From the NCBI GenBank assembly GCA_032119795.1, contig JAUMFO010000091.1, positions 14,672 to 78,671 on the forward strand: a DNA stretch of 64,000 nucleotides, in the 5' to 3' direction. Made by a program: the position numbers and the translations under genes. The stretch is from JAGIBJ01 sp032119795. Its GTDB lineage: Bacteria; Actinomycetota; Thermoleophilia; Solirubrobacterales; Solirubrobacteraceae. Shown here piece after piece: positions 41,626 through 50,347 of the stretch; the stretch's first letter is position 1; every line of letters begins with the position of its first letter. The notes beneath the pieces were generated by a model that was not told the origin of the DNA, searched no databases, and saw only the letters and a program-made list of their open reading frames with translations.

Positions 41626-42585
41626 ATGTCGATCGAGAAGATCCTGCTTGCCTGCCCGCGCGGGTACTGCGCCGGCGTGAGTCGTGCCGTGGAGACCGTC
41701 GAGCGTGCGCTCGACCTGCACGGCGCGCCCGTTTACGTGCGCAAAGAGATCGTCCACAACAAACACGTCGTGGAGACGCTCCGCGACCGTGGCGCCATCT
41801 TCGTCGACGAGCTCGTGGACGAGATCCCGGAGGGAGCCATCACGGTCTTCTCCGCGCACGGCGTGTCACCGGCCGTCCACGCCGATGCTGAGCGCCGCCA
41901 GCTGCGCACCATCGACGCGACGTGCCCGCTCGTGACGAAGGTCCACCGCGAGGCCGTCAAGTTCGCCGCCGAGGGCTACACGATCGTCTTCATCGGCCAC
42001 GGCGGCCACGAGGAGGTCGAGGGCACGATGGGGGAGGCCCCCGAGAGCATGGTGCTGGTGGAGACCGAGGCCGACGTCGACGAGCTCGACTTCGCGCCCG
42101 ACGCCAAACTGGCGTACCTCTCCCAGACGACCCTGGCCGTCACCGAGACGCGCGACATCATCGCCCGCCTGCGCGAGCGATTCCCGAGCATTATCGGCCC
42201 CCGCACCGACGACATTTGTTATGCCACGACGAACCGCCAGGCGGCCGTCAAGGAACTCGCCCCGCATTGCGATCTCGTGCTCGTGATCGGCTCGCAGAAC
42301 TCGTCGAACTCCAAGCGCCTCGTCGAGGTGGCCAAGGAGAACGGCGCCGACTCCTATCTGATCGACAGCGAGACCGAGGTCCAGGAAGCGTGGCTGGACG
42401 AGGTCGAGGTCATCGGCATCACCTCCGGCGCGTCAGCTCCGGAGGAGCTCGTCGAGCGACTCGTGGCGTTCCTGCGTGAGCGTGGTGCCCCGGAGCCTGA
42501 GGACTTCGAGGTGTTGCGTGAAGACGTGCGCTTCATGCTCCCCAAGGAGATCCGTAAGGGCATGGCCGCCGCCGCTCAGAGCTAG
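41626..42585 (+). CDS. ispH: 4-hydroxy-3-methylbut-2-enyl diphosphate reductase
   Basis: This 319-residue enzyme makes isopentenyl and dimethylallyl diphosphate in the last step of the MEP pathway, using a [4Fe-4S] cluster. The three cluster cysteines are Cys10 (CPRGYCAGV), Cys100 (DATCPLV) and Cys198 (DICYATTNRQ). The substrate-binding phrases SAHGVSP, GHGGHEEVEGT and GSQNSSNSKRL are present. Length is normal for the family. It is followed 14 bp later by the metallophosphoesterase gene. Confidence 0.97.
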   Translation: MSIEKILLACPRGYCAGVSRAVETVERALDLHGAPVYVRKEIVHNKHVVETLRDRGAIFVDELVDEIPEGAITVFSAHGVSPAVHADAERRQLRTIDATCPLVTKVHREAVKFAAEGYTIVFIGHGGHEEVEGTMGEAPESMVLVETEADVDELDFAPDAKLAYLSQTTLAVTETRDIIARLRERFPSIIGPRTDDICYATTNRQAAVKELAPHCDLVLVIGSQNSSNSKRLVEVAKENGADSYLIDSETEVQEAWLDEVEVIGITSGASAPEELVERLVAFLRERGAPEPEDFEVLREDVRFMLPKEIRKGMAAAAQS

Positions 42586-42599
42586 CGCGGGCTCGCTTC

Positions 42600-43823
42600 G
42601 TGGCCACCACGCTCCTGATCTCCGACCTCCATCTCGGAGGGCGGCTGAAGACCGACGTGCTCCGTGCGCCGAAGCCACGCGAGGTCCTGAAGGAGCGCCT
42701 CGCCGAGGTCGACCGAGTGATTCTGCTTGGCGACGTCATGGAGTTCCGGCACTCGCCGCAGCGTGATGCGCTGCGGCAGGGCCTGCCGATCCTGTCTGAT
42801 CTGGCGACCTCGCTGCGCAAGGGCACGGAGGTCGTGATCGTGCCCGGCAACCACGACTGGGCGCTGCTGGAAGGCTGGCATGCGCGCCGCGCAGCCATGG
42901 AACTCGGGCCGCCCGCGATGCGACTCGACGAGACGATCGGCGCAGCCGAGGCTTCCGAGGCCGCCGCCGCCATCGAGGCGGCAATGAAGCGGCCGGTCGA
43001 GCTTCGCTACCCGGGGCTCTGGGTCGAGGACGGCATCTACGCCACCCACGGCCACTACCTCGACGTGCACGCGCTGCTGCCGACCGTCGAGCGGCTCGGT
43101 GCGGGCGCCCTGCAGCGCCTCTCCGGCGAGATGGTCCCGCTGGCCGCAAGGCCCGCCGACTACGAGCGGGTGCTCGCGCCCTGGTACGCCTTTATCGGCG
43201 CGAGCGTGGAGCGGCTCTCCGCCAACGCCTCTACGCGCCGAGCCACGAGCAGCGCGCGGGCCTACGAGCGTCTGCGCAAAGGCACGCCCCGCGCCAAAGC
43301 GTTCGCCGTCGGGCTTCGCGCCGGCGTCGCCGCGCTCAACGTCACGGGAATCGGGCCGCTCTCAGCCGAACTCTCCGGCCAGGCGATGATCGCCAGCGCG
43401 ATGCATGCCATCGACGAGGTCGACGCGCGCCTGAACATCGGCGCCGACCACCTGATCTTCGGCCACTGCCACCGGCCCGGGCCGCTCGAAAGCGACGACC
43501 CCGACGCGTGGCTGACCCGCGTCGGCACCCGCCTGTGGAACACCGGCAACTGGGTCTACGAGCCCCGCTTCCAGACGCCCTCAAAGATCGACAGCGCCTA
43601 CTGGCCTGGGACTGCCATCGTCACCGACGGCAGCGGCGCGCCGCGGACCGAGCGGATCCTGAGCGAGATGGCCTCCACCGAACTGCTCGGCGACCACGGC
43701 GATCTCACGGCACCGGTGCGGCTGGACCCGCCAGAGGACGGCCAGCCTGCGGCGCCGAATCCGGCCTCCGGAGTCGACGTCGATGTCGACGCCGTCGCGG
43801 CCGAACCGGCTGCGCCGTCCTAG
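42600..43823 (+). CDS. calcineurin-like metallophosphoesterase
   Basis: This 407-residue protein carries all five metal-binding blocks of the calcineurin-like fold: SDLHLGG, GDVMEF, GNHDW, THGHY and FGHCHRPG. A long helical insert (about 150-265) separates the third and later blocks. The C-terminus is acidic and Pro/Ala-rich. Resemblance to UDP-2,3-diacylglucosamine hydrolases is weak, and that substrate is unlikely here. GTG 42600 places the first strand at residue 4. It is probably in one transcript with ispH. Confidence 0.88.
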   Translation: MATTLLISDLHLGGRLKTDVLRAPKPREVLKERLAEVDRVILLGDVMEFRHSPQRDALRQGLPILSDLATSLRKGTEVVIVPGNHDWALLEGWHARRAAMELGPPAMRLDETIGAAEASEAAAAIEAAMKRPVELRYPGLWVEDGIYATHGHYLDVHALLPTVERLGAGALQRLSGEMVPLAARPADYERVLAPWYAFIGASVERLSANASTRRATSSARAYERLRKGTPRAKAFAVGLRAGVAALNVTGIGPLSAELSGQAMIASAMHAIDEVDARLNIGADHLIFGHCHRPGPLESDDPDAWLTRVGTRLWNTGNWVYEPRFQTPSKIDSAYWPGTAIVTDGSGAPRTERILSEMASTELLGDHGDLTAPVRLDPPEDGQPAAPNPASGVDVDVDAVAAEPAAPS

Positions 43824-43825
43824 CC

Positions 43826-43846
43826 GCTCCCGGCACCGCCGGGAGC
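43826..43846. terminator. bidirectional terminator
   Basis: GCTCCCGGC (43826-43834) and GCCGGGAGC (43838-43846) form a perfect nine-base stem with a three-base loop. It fills the 28-bp gap between two convergent genes and so probably serves both. Confidence 0.8.
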
Positions 43847-43851
43847 AGGGC

Positions 43852-44763
43852 TTAGCTGATCGGCGTCGCCGCGATGCCCGGCTCGAGCTGGATCGCCTCG
43901 CAGGACAGGCCGTCCGTCAGCGAGAGGTCGGCGAGCGTGCCCTCGGCGTCGAGGCCGTGGTCGATCAGCAAGTACGTGCCGTCACCGTCGGCTTCGACGG
44001 ACGCGGCCCCGAGCGACGCCGTTCCGCTGCCGCGCAGCTGGAGCCAGACGGCGCCGGCGGCATACGCGCCGCGGTAGTCGCCTTCGACGAGTTCGCCGGG
44101 CTCCGGCGCGACGTACTGCGCGGTCTCTGGGATGGCTTCCGGCAGGTCGGCAGTGGCGGGCGCTTTGACGATCAGCCGTGGCTGCTTGGCGGCCGGCACC
44201 GAGGCTCCCTGGTCGCAGCTCTCGTCCTCCTCCGGCTCCGCCGCTGGCTCGGCGGCCGCGACGGCTGCATCGGCCTCACCCTGAGCGCGGCGCTCAGCCA
44301 GCGTGCGCTCGCCGTGTTCCACGAGCGCCAGGAGGAGACGCTCGCCGTCGGCGTAGCCGCCGAGCCCGTAGTGGGCGTCGACGAGCTTCAGTCCCTGATC
44401 AAACGTGTAGCGCGACGGGACGCCCTTGAGGCCGTACGCGTCGGCGATCAGCAGGTCTTGGTCGATCACGACCGGCATCGTGAGCCCGAGCCGCGTTACG
44501 GCCCGCTCGACGTCCTGCGTCGTGGTCCCCGCGCCGTCACCGTCGACGTGCACGGCGATCACGCGCGCGGCGCGTGGGCCGTACGCCTGGTGCCAGCGCT
44601 CGAGCTCGAGCAGCGGCCGGATCGAGACGGCCCGTCGGCAGTCCCAGAAGGCGATCACCAGCGGGCGACCGAGCTGCTTGTCGATCCGCAACTGCTGGGT
44701 ATTGATCCACGGCAGACCGCGTGGGAAGGGTGGGCAATGGATGGTGTCGGTGGCCGGACGCAC
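43852..44763 (-). CDS. thioredoxin-like protein lacking the CxxC pair
   Basis: The N-terminal 150 residues of this 303-residue protein follow the thioredoxin-like domain of DipZ/NHL-type proteins. The phrase LPWINTQQLRIDKQLGRPLV leads into AFWDCRRAV, where the redox CxxC should be. Only one cysteine is left there, so disulfide chemistry is unlikely. After a Glu/Ala-rich linker, residues about 205-303 look like the beta-rich C-terminal domain of such proteins. The GTG start has no clear ribosome site. It is convergent with the phosphoesterase gene. Confidence 0.7.
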   Translation of the reverse strand: MRPATDTIHCPPFPRGLPWINTQQLRIDKQLGRPLVIAFWDCRRAVSIRPLLELERWHQAYGPRAARVIAVHVDGDGAGTTTQDVERAVTRLGLTMPVVIDQDLLIADAYGLKGVPSRYTFDQGLKLVDAHYGLGGYADGERLLLALVEHGERTLAERRAQGEADAAVAAAEPAAEPEEDESCDQGASVPAAKQPRLIVKAPATADLPEAIPETAQYVAPEPGELVEGDYRGAYAAGAVWLQLRGSGTASLGAASVEADGDGTYLLIDHGLDAEGTLADLSLTDGLSCEAIQLEPGIAATPIS

Positions 44764-44952
44764 CGGCGCAAGCTAGCACCAGAGCGCGCAGCAGCGCGAA
44801 CGCGCCTACTGCCCTGGCTTGACCTTGCCCCGCCGCAACTTCTGAGCGGCTCGGGGTCTTGAATCACTGTGATAGAAGTCACCGACGGTTCGCCGCTGCC
44901 CGCACGATGCGAGGCGCGTCGCGACCTTTGGGACACCCCACGGAGGAACTCG

Positions 44953-45705
44953 ATGAAGAAGATCGCCCTGCTCTCTGCTGCTACCGCAGCCGCCTTTGCT
45001 CTCGCCCCGGCCGCAGCTTTTGCTGAGCCGCCCGCGCAGAAGCTCGAGGTGAAGCTCACCTCGGCCAAGTCCGGCACGAAGAAGAAGCCGAAGTCGGTCG
45101 GCCTGACGATCAACACCGGCACGACCACCCAGACGGGTGACCCGAAGAAGAAGCACACGATCACGTACGCGAAGATCTCGATGCCGAAGGGCATCAAGCT
45201 CAACTACAAGTCGTTCGACGAGTGCAAGCTCCCGGCAGGCGAAGAGGAGAACGGCGCGTGGTGCGCCGACAACGCTCCGAAGAGCCAGATCGGTACCGGC
45301 AGCGCTGAGGCCTCCGTCGTCGACATCGACTTCCCGCCGAAGGGCATCCTGACCCCCTACATCGGCAGCTCCGGTCGCCTGCTCATCCGCACCCAGTTCG
45401 ACTCGCCGGCCGTGATCGACCAGCCGCTGATCGGCAAGATCGGTACCGCCTCGGGTGGGTACACGTTCGACTTCAACGTGCCGACCACGCTGCAGACCCC
45501 AATCGAGAACGCTGATCAGCAGATCAACGAGTTCAAGCTGAACTTCAAGGCCAAGACCGCCAAGGTCAGCAGCTCCAAGAAGGTCGGCCTCATCGAGCTC
45601 GTGTCCTGCCCGAAGGGTGGCTACGTCTTCAAGGGCGAGTTCCGCTTCAAGGCTGGCGAGACGGTCACCACCTCCACGACCGTCAAGTGCACGCAGGGTA
45701 AGTAA
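44953..45705 (+). CDS. secreted protein of unknown function
   Basis: This 250-residue protein has a classical signal peptide (MKKIALLSAATAAAF to AFA at residue 24) and a mature Lys/Thr/Ser-rich domain predicted beta-rich. Four cysteines occur, with DECKLP and AWCADN close together and SCPKGG and VKCTQG near the end; they could form two disulfides. The GGAGG site is ideal, and codon choice is strongly biased to AAG, GGC and ACC, suggesting high expression. A strong terminator follows. I do not recognise the family. A dyad ATCAC/GTGAT at 44863-44873 lies in the leader. Confidence 0.7.
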   Translation: MKKIALLSAATAAAFALAPAAAFAEPPAQKLEVKLTSAKSGTKKKPKSVGLTINTGTTTQTGDPKKKHTITYAKISMPKGIKLNYKSFDECKLPAGEEENGAWCADNAPKSQIGTGSAEASVVDIDFPPKGILTPYIGSSGRLLIRTQFDSPAVIDQPLIGKIGTASGGYTFDFNVPTTLQTPIENADQQINEFKLNFKAKTAKVSSSKKVGLIELVSCPKGGYVFKGEFRFKAGETVTTSTTVKCTQGK

Positions 45706-45751
45706 CCAGGACTCCCACTGAGTCGCCTCGGCGGCTCATCTGAGAACCTAT

Positions 45752-45784
45752 GCGGGGCGGCCTTCGGGTCGCCCCGCTGCGTTT
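45752..45784 (+). terminator. strong terminator after the secreted protein gene
   Basis: An 11-base stem (45752-45762 with 45767-45777, one G-T wobble) is capped by a TTCG tetraloop and followed by TGCGTTT. This is the clearest intrinsic terminator in the window. Confidence 0.85.
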
Positions 45785-45825
45785 CTGGGGCCGTTGCTCG
45801 GTCACGGCGCACGCGCTACTTACAC

Positions 45826-47316
45826 ATGCGTAACATCGTTCCCGTGCTCCGGCGGATCGCCCCCCTCGCCGCCATGCTGCTCCTTGCAGTTCCGGCCCTC
45901 GCCGACGCCCACGGGCTCGTCGGCCGACGCGACCTCCCCGTCCCTGCCTGGCTGTTTGCGTGGGCGGCGACCGCCGTGCTGGTCGTCTCCTTCGTCGGCC
46001 TTGGGGCGCTCTGGCGCAAGCCGCGCCTGCGCCGAGCCGAAGAGCAGCGCCTCTTCGCCGTGCCGAGCTGGCTCGAGATCCCGATGGGCGCGCTCGGCGT
46101 CGCGCTGCTCGGCCTGCTGATCGTCTCGGGCCTCTTCGGCGTCCAGATCGATACCGCCAACTTCGCCCCGACGGCGATCTTCGTCGGCCTCTGGGTTGGT
46201 GTCCCGTTCGTGTCGTTGTTCGTCGGCGACCTCTATCGGGTGCTCAATCCACTGCGCGCGCTCGGTCGCGCCTTTGGTTGGTGCGTGCAACGCGTTGTTG
46301 GAGCCGACCGCTTGCCCGAACCGCTTGAGTTTCCCGAGCGCCTCGGCCGGTGGCCTGCCGCGCTCGGTCTGCTGGCGTTCGCGTGGGTAGAACTCGCCTT
46401 CCCGGGTCGCAGCGACCCGTCGCAGCTTGCGGTGATCGCGGTCCTGTTCTGCTTGGTGCAGGGCGTGGGCATGAGCCTCTATGGCACCGAGCGGTGGGTC
46501 GATCGCGCCGACCCCTTCGGTGCCTGGTTTAGCTGGATCGCGACGCTTGCGCCGCTGCGCTGGGAAGACGGCGTCGTGTACCTGCGGCCGCCGGGTGTCG
46601 GCACGGCCAAGCGCACGGCGATCGCTGGTGACGCGGCCCTGGTCGTCGTGGCGATCGGCACCACGACCTGGGACGGGCTCTCGGGCGGAGAGATCCTCGG
46701 CACCACCCTCGCGGACCTGGCCAACACGGTCGCCGAGACGGGGCTGTCGGTCAGTTGGAGCAACGCCCTCGTCTCGACGGTCGGGATGTTGATCGTCGTC
46801 GGGCTCGTCGCGCTGCTGATCTATGGCGGGGTGCGCGGCATGGTCCCGCACTCGGCACGCGTGCAGGCGGCGAAGGCCGCCGCCGAGGCCGGCGACGACG
46901 CGGCGCCCAAGAGCGGGCCGCCGAGCGTCTCGAGCCTGATCCGCGACTTCGCACCGGCGCTCGTGCCGATCGGCGTCGCCTACGCCGTCGGGCACTACAT
47001 CTCGCTGTTGGCGTTCCAGGGGCAAGCGATTCCACAGCTTCTGGCCAATCCACTCGGCCACCAGCTCATGCCCGGCGAGGGAGGCTGGCTCGGCACCGCC
47101 GACTGGACGATCAACTACGGCTGGCTCAGCTCCAATGCGATCTGGTACCTGCAGGTTGGCGCCCTTCTGATCGGCCACGTGCTGTCGCTCGTGCTTTCCC
47201 ATGATCGGGCGCTTGAGCGCTTCCCCAAACGTCGAGCGGCTCGGTCGCAGCGTGCGATGCTGGTCGTGGCGGTCATCTTCACCTGCACCGGCCTCTGGCT
47301 GCTCTCCTCGGTCTAA
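45826..47316 (+). CDS. polytopic membrane protein in an SCO1 operon
   Basis: The 496-residue protein begins with a signal-like helix, then DAHGLVGRRDLPVPAWLFAW, and has about ten to twelve membrane helices. Notable loops include AHGL near the N-terminus and AVGHYISLLAF and GWLSSNAIWYL near the end; conserved histidines there could bind metal. Automatic annotation sometimes names related actinobacterial proteins fenitrothion hydrolase; I would not adopt this. It is followed at 3 bp by a small membrane protein and then SCO1, so a role in copper handling or oxidase biogenesis is the best guess from context. Confidence 0.75.
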   Translation: MRNIVPVLRRIAPLAAMLLLAVPALADAHGLVGRRDLPVPAWLFAWAATAVLVVSFVGLGALWRKPRLRRAEEQRLFAVPSWLEIPMGALGVALLGLLIVSGLFGVQIDTANFAPTAIFVGLWVGVPFVSLFVGDLYRVLNPLRALGRAFGWCVQRVVGADRLPEPLEFPERLGRWPAALGLLAFAWVELAFPGRSDPSQLAVIAVLFCLVQGVGMSLYGTERWVDRADPFGAWFSWIATLAPLRWEDGVVYLRPPGVGTAKRTAIAGDAALVVVAIGTTTWDGLSGGEILGTTLADLANTVAETGLSVSWSNALVSTVGMLIVVGLVALLIYGGVRGMVPHSARVQAAKAAAEAGDDAAPKSGPPSVSSLIRDFAPALVPIGVAYAVGHYISLLAFQGQAIPQLLANPLGHQLMPGEGGWLGTADWTINYGWLSSNAIWYLQVGALLIGHVLSLVLSHDRALERFPKRRAARSQRAMLVVAVIFTCTGLWLLSSV

Positions 47317-47319
47317 TTC

Positions 47320-47514
47320 ATGTTCGTTGTCGCTCACGTCGGCCATTGGGCCGTCAATCTCCTCTACGCACTGCCGATGGCGATCATCGGCGGCGTGCTC
47401 TGGTGGACGTCCCGCAAGGAGCGCCTCGCTGGCGGTCCGTCGGAGGACGAGTACTGGGAGGGGCAGGACGATGCCCAGTGGGGCGACGACTCGGCCGAGC
47501 GCCCCAAGCGGTGA
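47320..47514 (+). CDS. small single-span membrane protein
   Basis: This 64-residue protein has one membrane helix at about residues 8-28 and an acidic cytoplasmic tail (PSEDEYWEGQDDAQW). It starts three bases after the polytopic protein stop and 63 bp before SCO1, which supports a single operon. It resembles accessory subunits placed next to cytochrome oxidase assembly genes. The function is unknown. Confidence 0.6.
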   Translation: MFVVAHVGHWAVNLLYALPMAIIGGVLWWTSRKERLAGGPSEDEYWEGQDDAQWGDDSAERPKR

Positions 47515-47577
47515 CGGCCACCTTGGCGCCGATGGCGGCGCCTGAGCCCGGTCGGCTGCCGTAGCCTCTAGCGCCGG

Positions 47578-48192
47578 ATGAGCGCACGCGTTCGACTTAC
47601 CGTCATCGGCTTCGGCATGGCGTTCATGCTTGGCCTGACGGCCTGGCTGCTGGTTGGTTCGCCGGGAACGGCGCGCTCATCATCGGTCGATTCGACGGGC
47701 TGGGCCGGAGCGATCCGCCCGGATATCCCGCCGCAGCCGCTCGACGGCCTCAAAGACCAGGACGGCAAGCCTGCGACGCTGGAGGACGACGTCACCATCG
47801 TCACGTTCCTCTACACCAGTTGCGAGGACACCTGCCCGACGACTGCGCAGCAGATTCGTGGTGCGCTCGACCGAATGGGCAAGGACGCGCCGCGGGCGAT
47901 CGCGATTAGCGTCGACCCTTCGGGAGACACCGCGCGCAGCGCCCAGGTGTTCCTCGCCGACCAGGGGCTCAAGGGCCGCATGGACTACCTCCTGGGCCCG
48001 AACGTCGCGCTGCAGCGCCAGTGGACGATCTACGGCATCCAGCCCCAGCTCAAGGACTCCGAGCACTCCGCCTCCGTCGTCCTCCTCGACCGCACCGGCA
48101 AGCAACAGATCGGCTACCCGGTCGACAAGCTCACCCCCGAAGGCCTCGCCGCCGACGTCGAGAAACTCAGAACCCAGCAGCCCAACGCCTAA
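47578..48192 (+). CDS. SCO1/SenC-family copper chaperone
   Basis: This 204-residue membrane-anchored thioredoxin-fold protein should deliver copper to the CuA site of cytochrome c oxidase. An N-terminal helix (about 7-27) anchors it. Copper ligands are Cys82 and Cys86 in TSCEDTCPTT and His163 in DSEHSASV. It is the last gene of the operon beginning at 45826. A palindromic repeat follows its 3' end. No oxidase subunit genes are in the window. Confidence 0.9.
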   Translation: MSARVRLTVIGFGMAFMLGLTAWLLVGSPGTARSSSVDSTGWAGAIRPDIPPQPLDGLKDQDGKPATLEDDVTIVTFLYTSCEDTCPTTAQQIRGALDRMGKDAPRAIAISVDPSGDTARSAQVFLADQGLKGRMDYLLGPNVALQRQWTIYGIQPQLKDSEHSASVVLLDRTGKQQIGYPVDKLTPEGLAADVEKLRTQQPNA

Positions 48193-48557
48193 CGCATCGG
48201 GCCGCCGAGAGAGCCCACCCCGCAGCGGGCTCATTCCACCCGAGCAATGACGAGCGAGCCGACGCACAGCAACAAGAAGCGTCGAGTTCCGACACCGCCG
48301 AGAGGGCGCACGGAGCCAACGGCGACAACCGCCGGGCAGGCGCGGGCATGCGCGCCCGCGGCGAGCGAAGCGAGCACGCGAAGCGCCAAGGGCTGATCGA
48401 GCCCAGCCGGCGAAGACGCCGAGGGGCCGCAAGCCGGGGAGGTGGGTGACCCCGGGCGGGGCGTTGCGACCGGAGCGAGCTCTGCGAGTGGAGGGAGTGG
48501 CCCGAACGGGGTCACCCACCTTCCCGGCGCGACGACCCAACGGCCGCGCTACGCCGC
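48193..48557. other. 365-bp gap between convergent genes
   Basis: No gene is supported here. The right part is the palindromic repeat copy at 48433-48528. The left part has short GC palindromes and an AGCGAAGCGAGC block near 48363-48374, which resembles the repeat core. The gap separates SCO1 (plus) from the response-regulator gene (minus). Confidence 0.45.
48433..48528 (+). repeat. dispersed palindromic repeat, copy 4
   Basis: Arms at 48433-48453 and 48508-48528 pair at 20 of 21 positions, the exception being a wobble, and enclose exactly 54 bases. The spacer differs from copy 2 at only five positions, while the outer half of the arms is different. The left flank GGCGAAGACGCCGA also resembles that of copy 2. 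Confidence 0.85.
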
Positions 48558-49253
48558 CTATGGCTCGATCAGCCCACGGCGAATCGCGTACCGCACGAGT
48601 TCGACGCGGTCACGCATGCCGAGTTTGCGCAGGAGGTTGCCGCGGTGACTCTCGACCGTCTTCTCGGAGAGGTGGAGGATCTCGGCGATCTCCTTGTTGG
48701 TGTGGGCCTCGGCGATGAGTTTCAGCACCTCTTGCTCGCGGGCCGTGAGCGGCTCGTCGGGCGCTTGGCGACCCGGTTCGTCGCGCCAGCTGCGCACGAG
48801 TGAGGCTTCGGCGGCGTTGGTGAGGAACGACTCTCCGGCCGCGACGGCGCGGACGGCGTCGACGAGCACCTTGTCGGCTTCGCGCTTGAGGACGTAGCCG
48901 GACGCGCCGGCCTTGAGCGCCTCGAAGAGGTAGCGCTCGTCCTCGTGCATCGAGAGGATCAGGACCGACGTCTCAGGAAGGTGCTGGCGGATGGTGCGCG
49001 TGGCTTGGAGGCCCGTGAGCTTTGGCATCGCCACGTCGAGCACGCAGAGCTGGGGTCGTTCGCGGAGGGCGACTTCAACGGCTTCGGCTCCGTCGCAGGC
49101 CTCGGCGACGACCGTGATGCCATGTTCGCGCTCAAGGAGCAGGCGGATACCGCTGCGGACGACACCGTGGTCGTCGGCGATCATCACGCGCAGATCAGCG
49201 GTGGCAGCGAGTGTGGAGGCGGAGGCGGCCGTTGTGGCAGCGTGAGTCGGCAT
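48558..49253 (-). CDS. NarL/LuxR-type response regulator
   Basis: This 231-residue regulator has a receiver domain (about 20-140) with phospho-acceptor Asp73 in VLDVAMP. Acidic pocket Asp27-Asp28 and Thr/Ser and Lys positions in LILSMHED and YVLKREAD complete it. A LuxR helix-turn-helix follows (about 165-228, LTAREQEVLKLIAEAHTNKE). It should bind DNA as a dimer when phosphorylated. The ATG shares one base with the stop of the kinase gene, so the pair is coupled. Target genes are unknown. Confidence 0.95.
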   Translation of the reverse strand: MPTHAATTAASASTLAATADLRVMIADDHGVVRSGIRLLLEREHGITVVAEACDGAEAVEVALRERPQLCVLDVAMPKLTGLQATRTIRQHLPETSVLILSMHEDERYLFEALKAGASGYVLKREADKVLVDAVRAVAAGESFLTNAAEASLVRSWRDEPGRQAPDEPLTAREQEVLKLIAEAHTNKEIAEILHLSEKTVESHRGNLLRKLGMRDRVELVRYAIRRGLIEP

Positions 49254-50347
49254 CAGAGGGAGAGCTCCACGGTGGTTCCGCTCGAGGATGAGCGCAGGTC
49301 GAGATTGCCGCCGACGAGAAGGGCGCGTTCGCGCATTCCGGTGAGGCCGGCGCGGTCGCGCTCACCGGGGAAGGATGGGTCGCGGCGATTTCCGATGCCG
49401 CAGCCGTCGTCGGTCACGCGCAGCTGAACGCCGCAGTCGCCGCTGGCAATCAGCGAGAGCGTCACGGAGCTCGCTCCGGCATGCTGGACGACGTTGGAGA
49501 GCGCCTCTTGGGCGACGCGGAACAGGACCGTCTGTTGGTCGGCGGTGAGTGTCGGGAGGTCGCAGGCGATCTCGGAGCGGACTCGCAGTGAGGTGTCGAC
49601 GCCGAGGCGCTGCAGGCGAGCTTCGAGCGCAGCGGTCAGCCCCAGGTCGTCGAGGGCCGTTGGGCGCAGGTCGTGCGAGAGGCGCAGCAGCTCGGCCATC
49701 GCGTCCTCGGTCAGGTCGCGAACCTCGCGCAGGGTTGCGCGCGCCGCTGGGTCTTGCGTGTCGGCGGCGATCGCGGAGAGTCGGAGCATGATGCCCGTCA
49801 GCGACTGGTTGACCTCGTCGTGGAGGTCGCGTGCCAGACGCGCACGTTCGGCCTCCTGGGCGGCGAGGACGGCGCCGGCCCGGCGTCGGCGTTCCAGATC
49901 GAGGCGCGCAAGCATGCCGACCACGGCGTTCCGCAGCATCGCCACGTCGGCCGGTTCGCCCTTCTCGGCGTGCGTGTGCAGCCGTGGGCGCTCCAGATCG
50001 ACGTCTTCGAGGGCGTGGATCAGGCGTTCGAGTGGCCCGAACCGGCGGCGCAGCACCCACCCGTTGACGAGCACGGTCACGAGGATGGCGAGCATCGCGA
50101 CGAGGAAGCTCTTGAGGCCGTCGGGCGTATGGATGTCGAGCCGAGCCGCGACGCTGGCGGTGAACACCGTGGCGATGATGATCGCCGTGTTGACGGCGAG
50201 CACCTGAGAGAACAGCGATACGCCTGAGGCGCGCGGGCGCGCGATCGACGGATCGGTGCGCCAATCCGCAGCGCCGTCGGCGGGCACGGGGGAGGTCTCG
50301 CCTGGTGCGAGCGGCGAAGAGGAAGCGGAGTCGGTCGGCAGGTACAA
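49253..50347 (-). CDS. NarX/LiaS-type sensor histidine kinase
   Basis: This 364-residue membrane kinase partners the adjacent response regulator. Two hydrophobic helices (about 44-67 and 80-99) flank a very short external loop, so it probably senses within the membrane. A HAMP-like stretch follows, then the HisKA_3 phospho-acceptor His176 in ARDLHDEVNQ and a GHKL ATPase domain with DDGCGIG and GLTGMRERA. The start is TTG at 50347, supported by a GGGGAG site nine bases upstream. It diverges from the rhodanese-MoeB gene. Confidence 0.92.
   Translation of the reverse strand: MYLPTDSASSSPLAPGETSPVPADGAADWRTDPSIARPRASGVSLFSQVLAVNTAIIIATVFTASVAARLDIHTPDGLKSFLVAMLAILVTVLVNGWVLRRRFGPLERLIHALEDVDLERPRLHTHAEKGEPADVAMLRNAVVGMLARLDLERRRRAGAVLAAQEAERARLARDLHDEVNQSLTGIMLRLSAIAADTQDPAARATLREVRDLTEDAMAELLRLSHDLRPTALDDLGLTAALEARLQRLGVDTSLRVRSEIACDLPTLTADQQTVLFRVAQEALSNVVQHAGASSVTLSLIASGDCGVQLRVTDDGCGIGNRRDPSFPGERDRAGLTGMRERALLVGGNLDLRSSSSGTTVELSL

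Noticed and set aside
48021..48515. Short frames over palindromic copy 4 with translations resembling those over copy 2
   Set aside because: The resemblance comes from the shared repeat DNA. Arms and spacer conserve base pairing rather than a reading frame.
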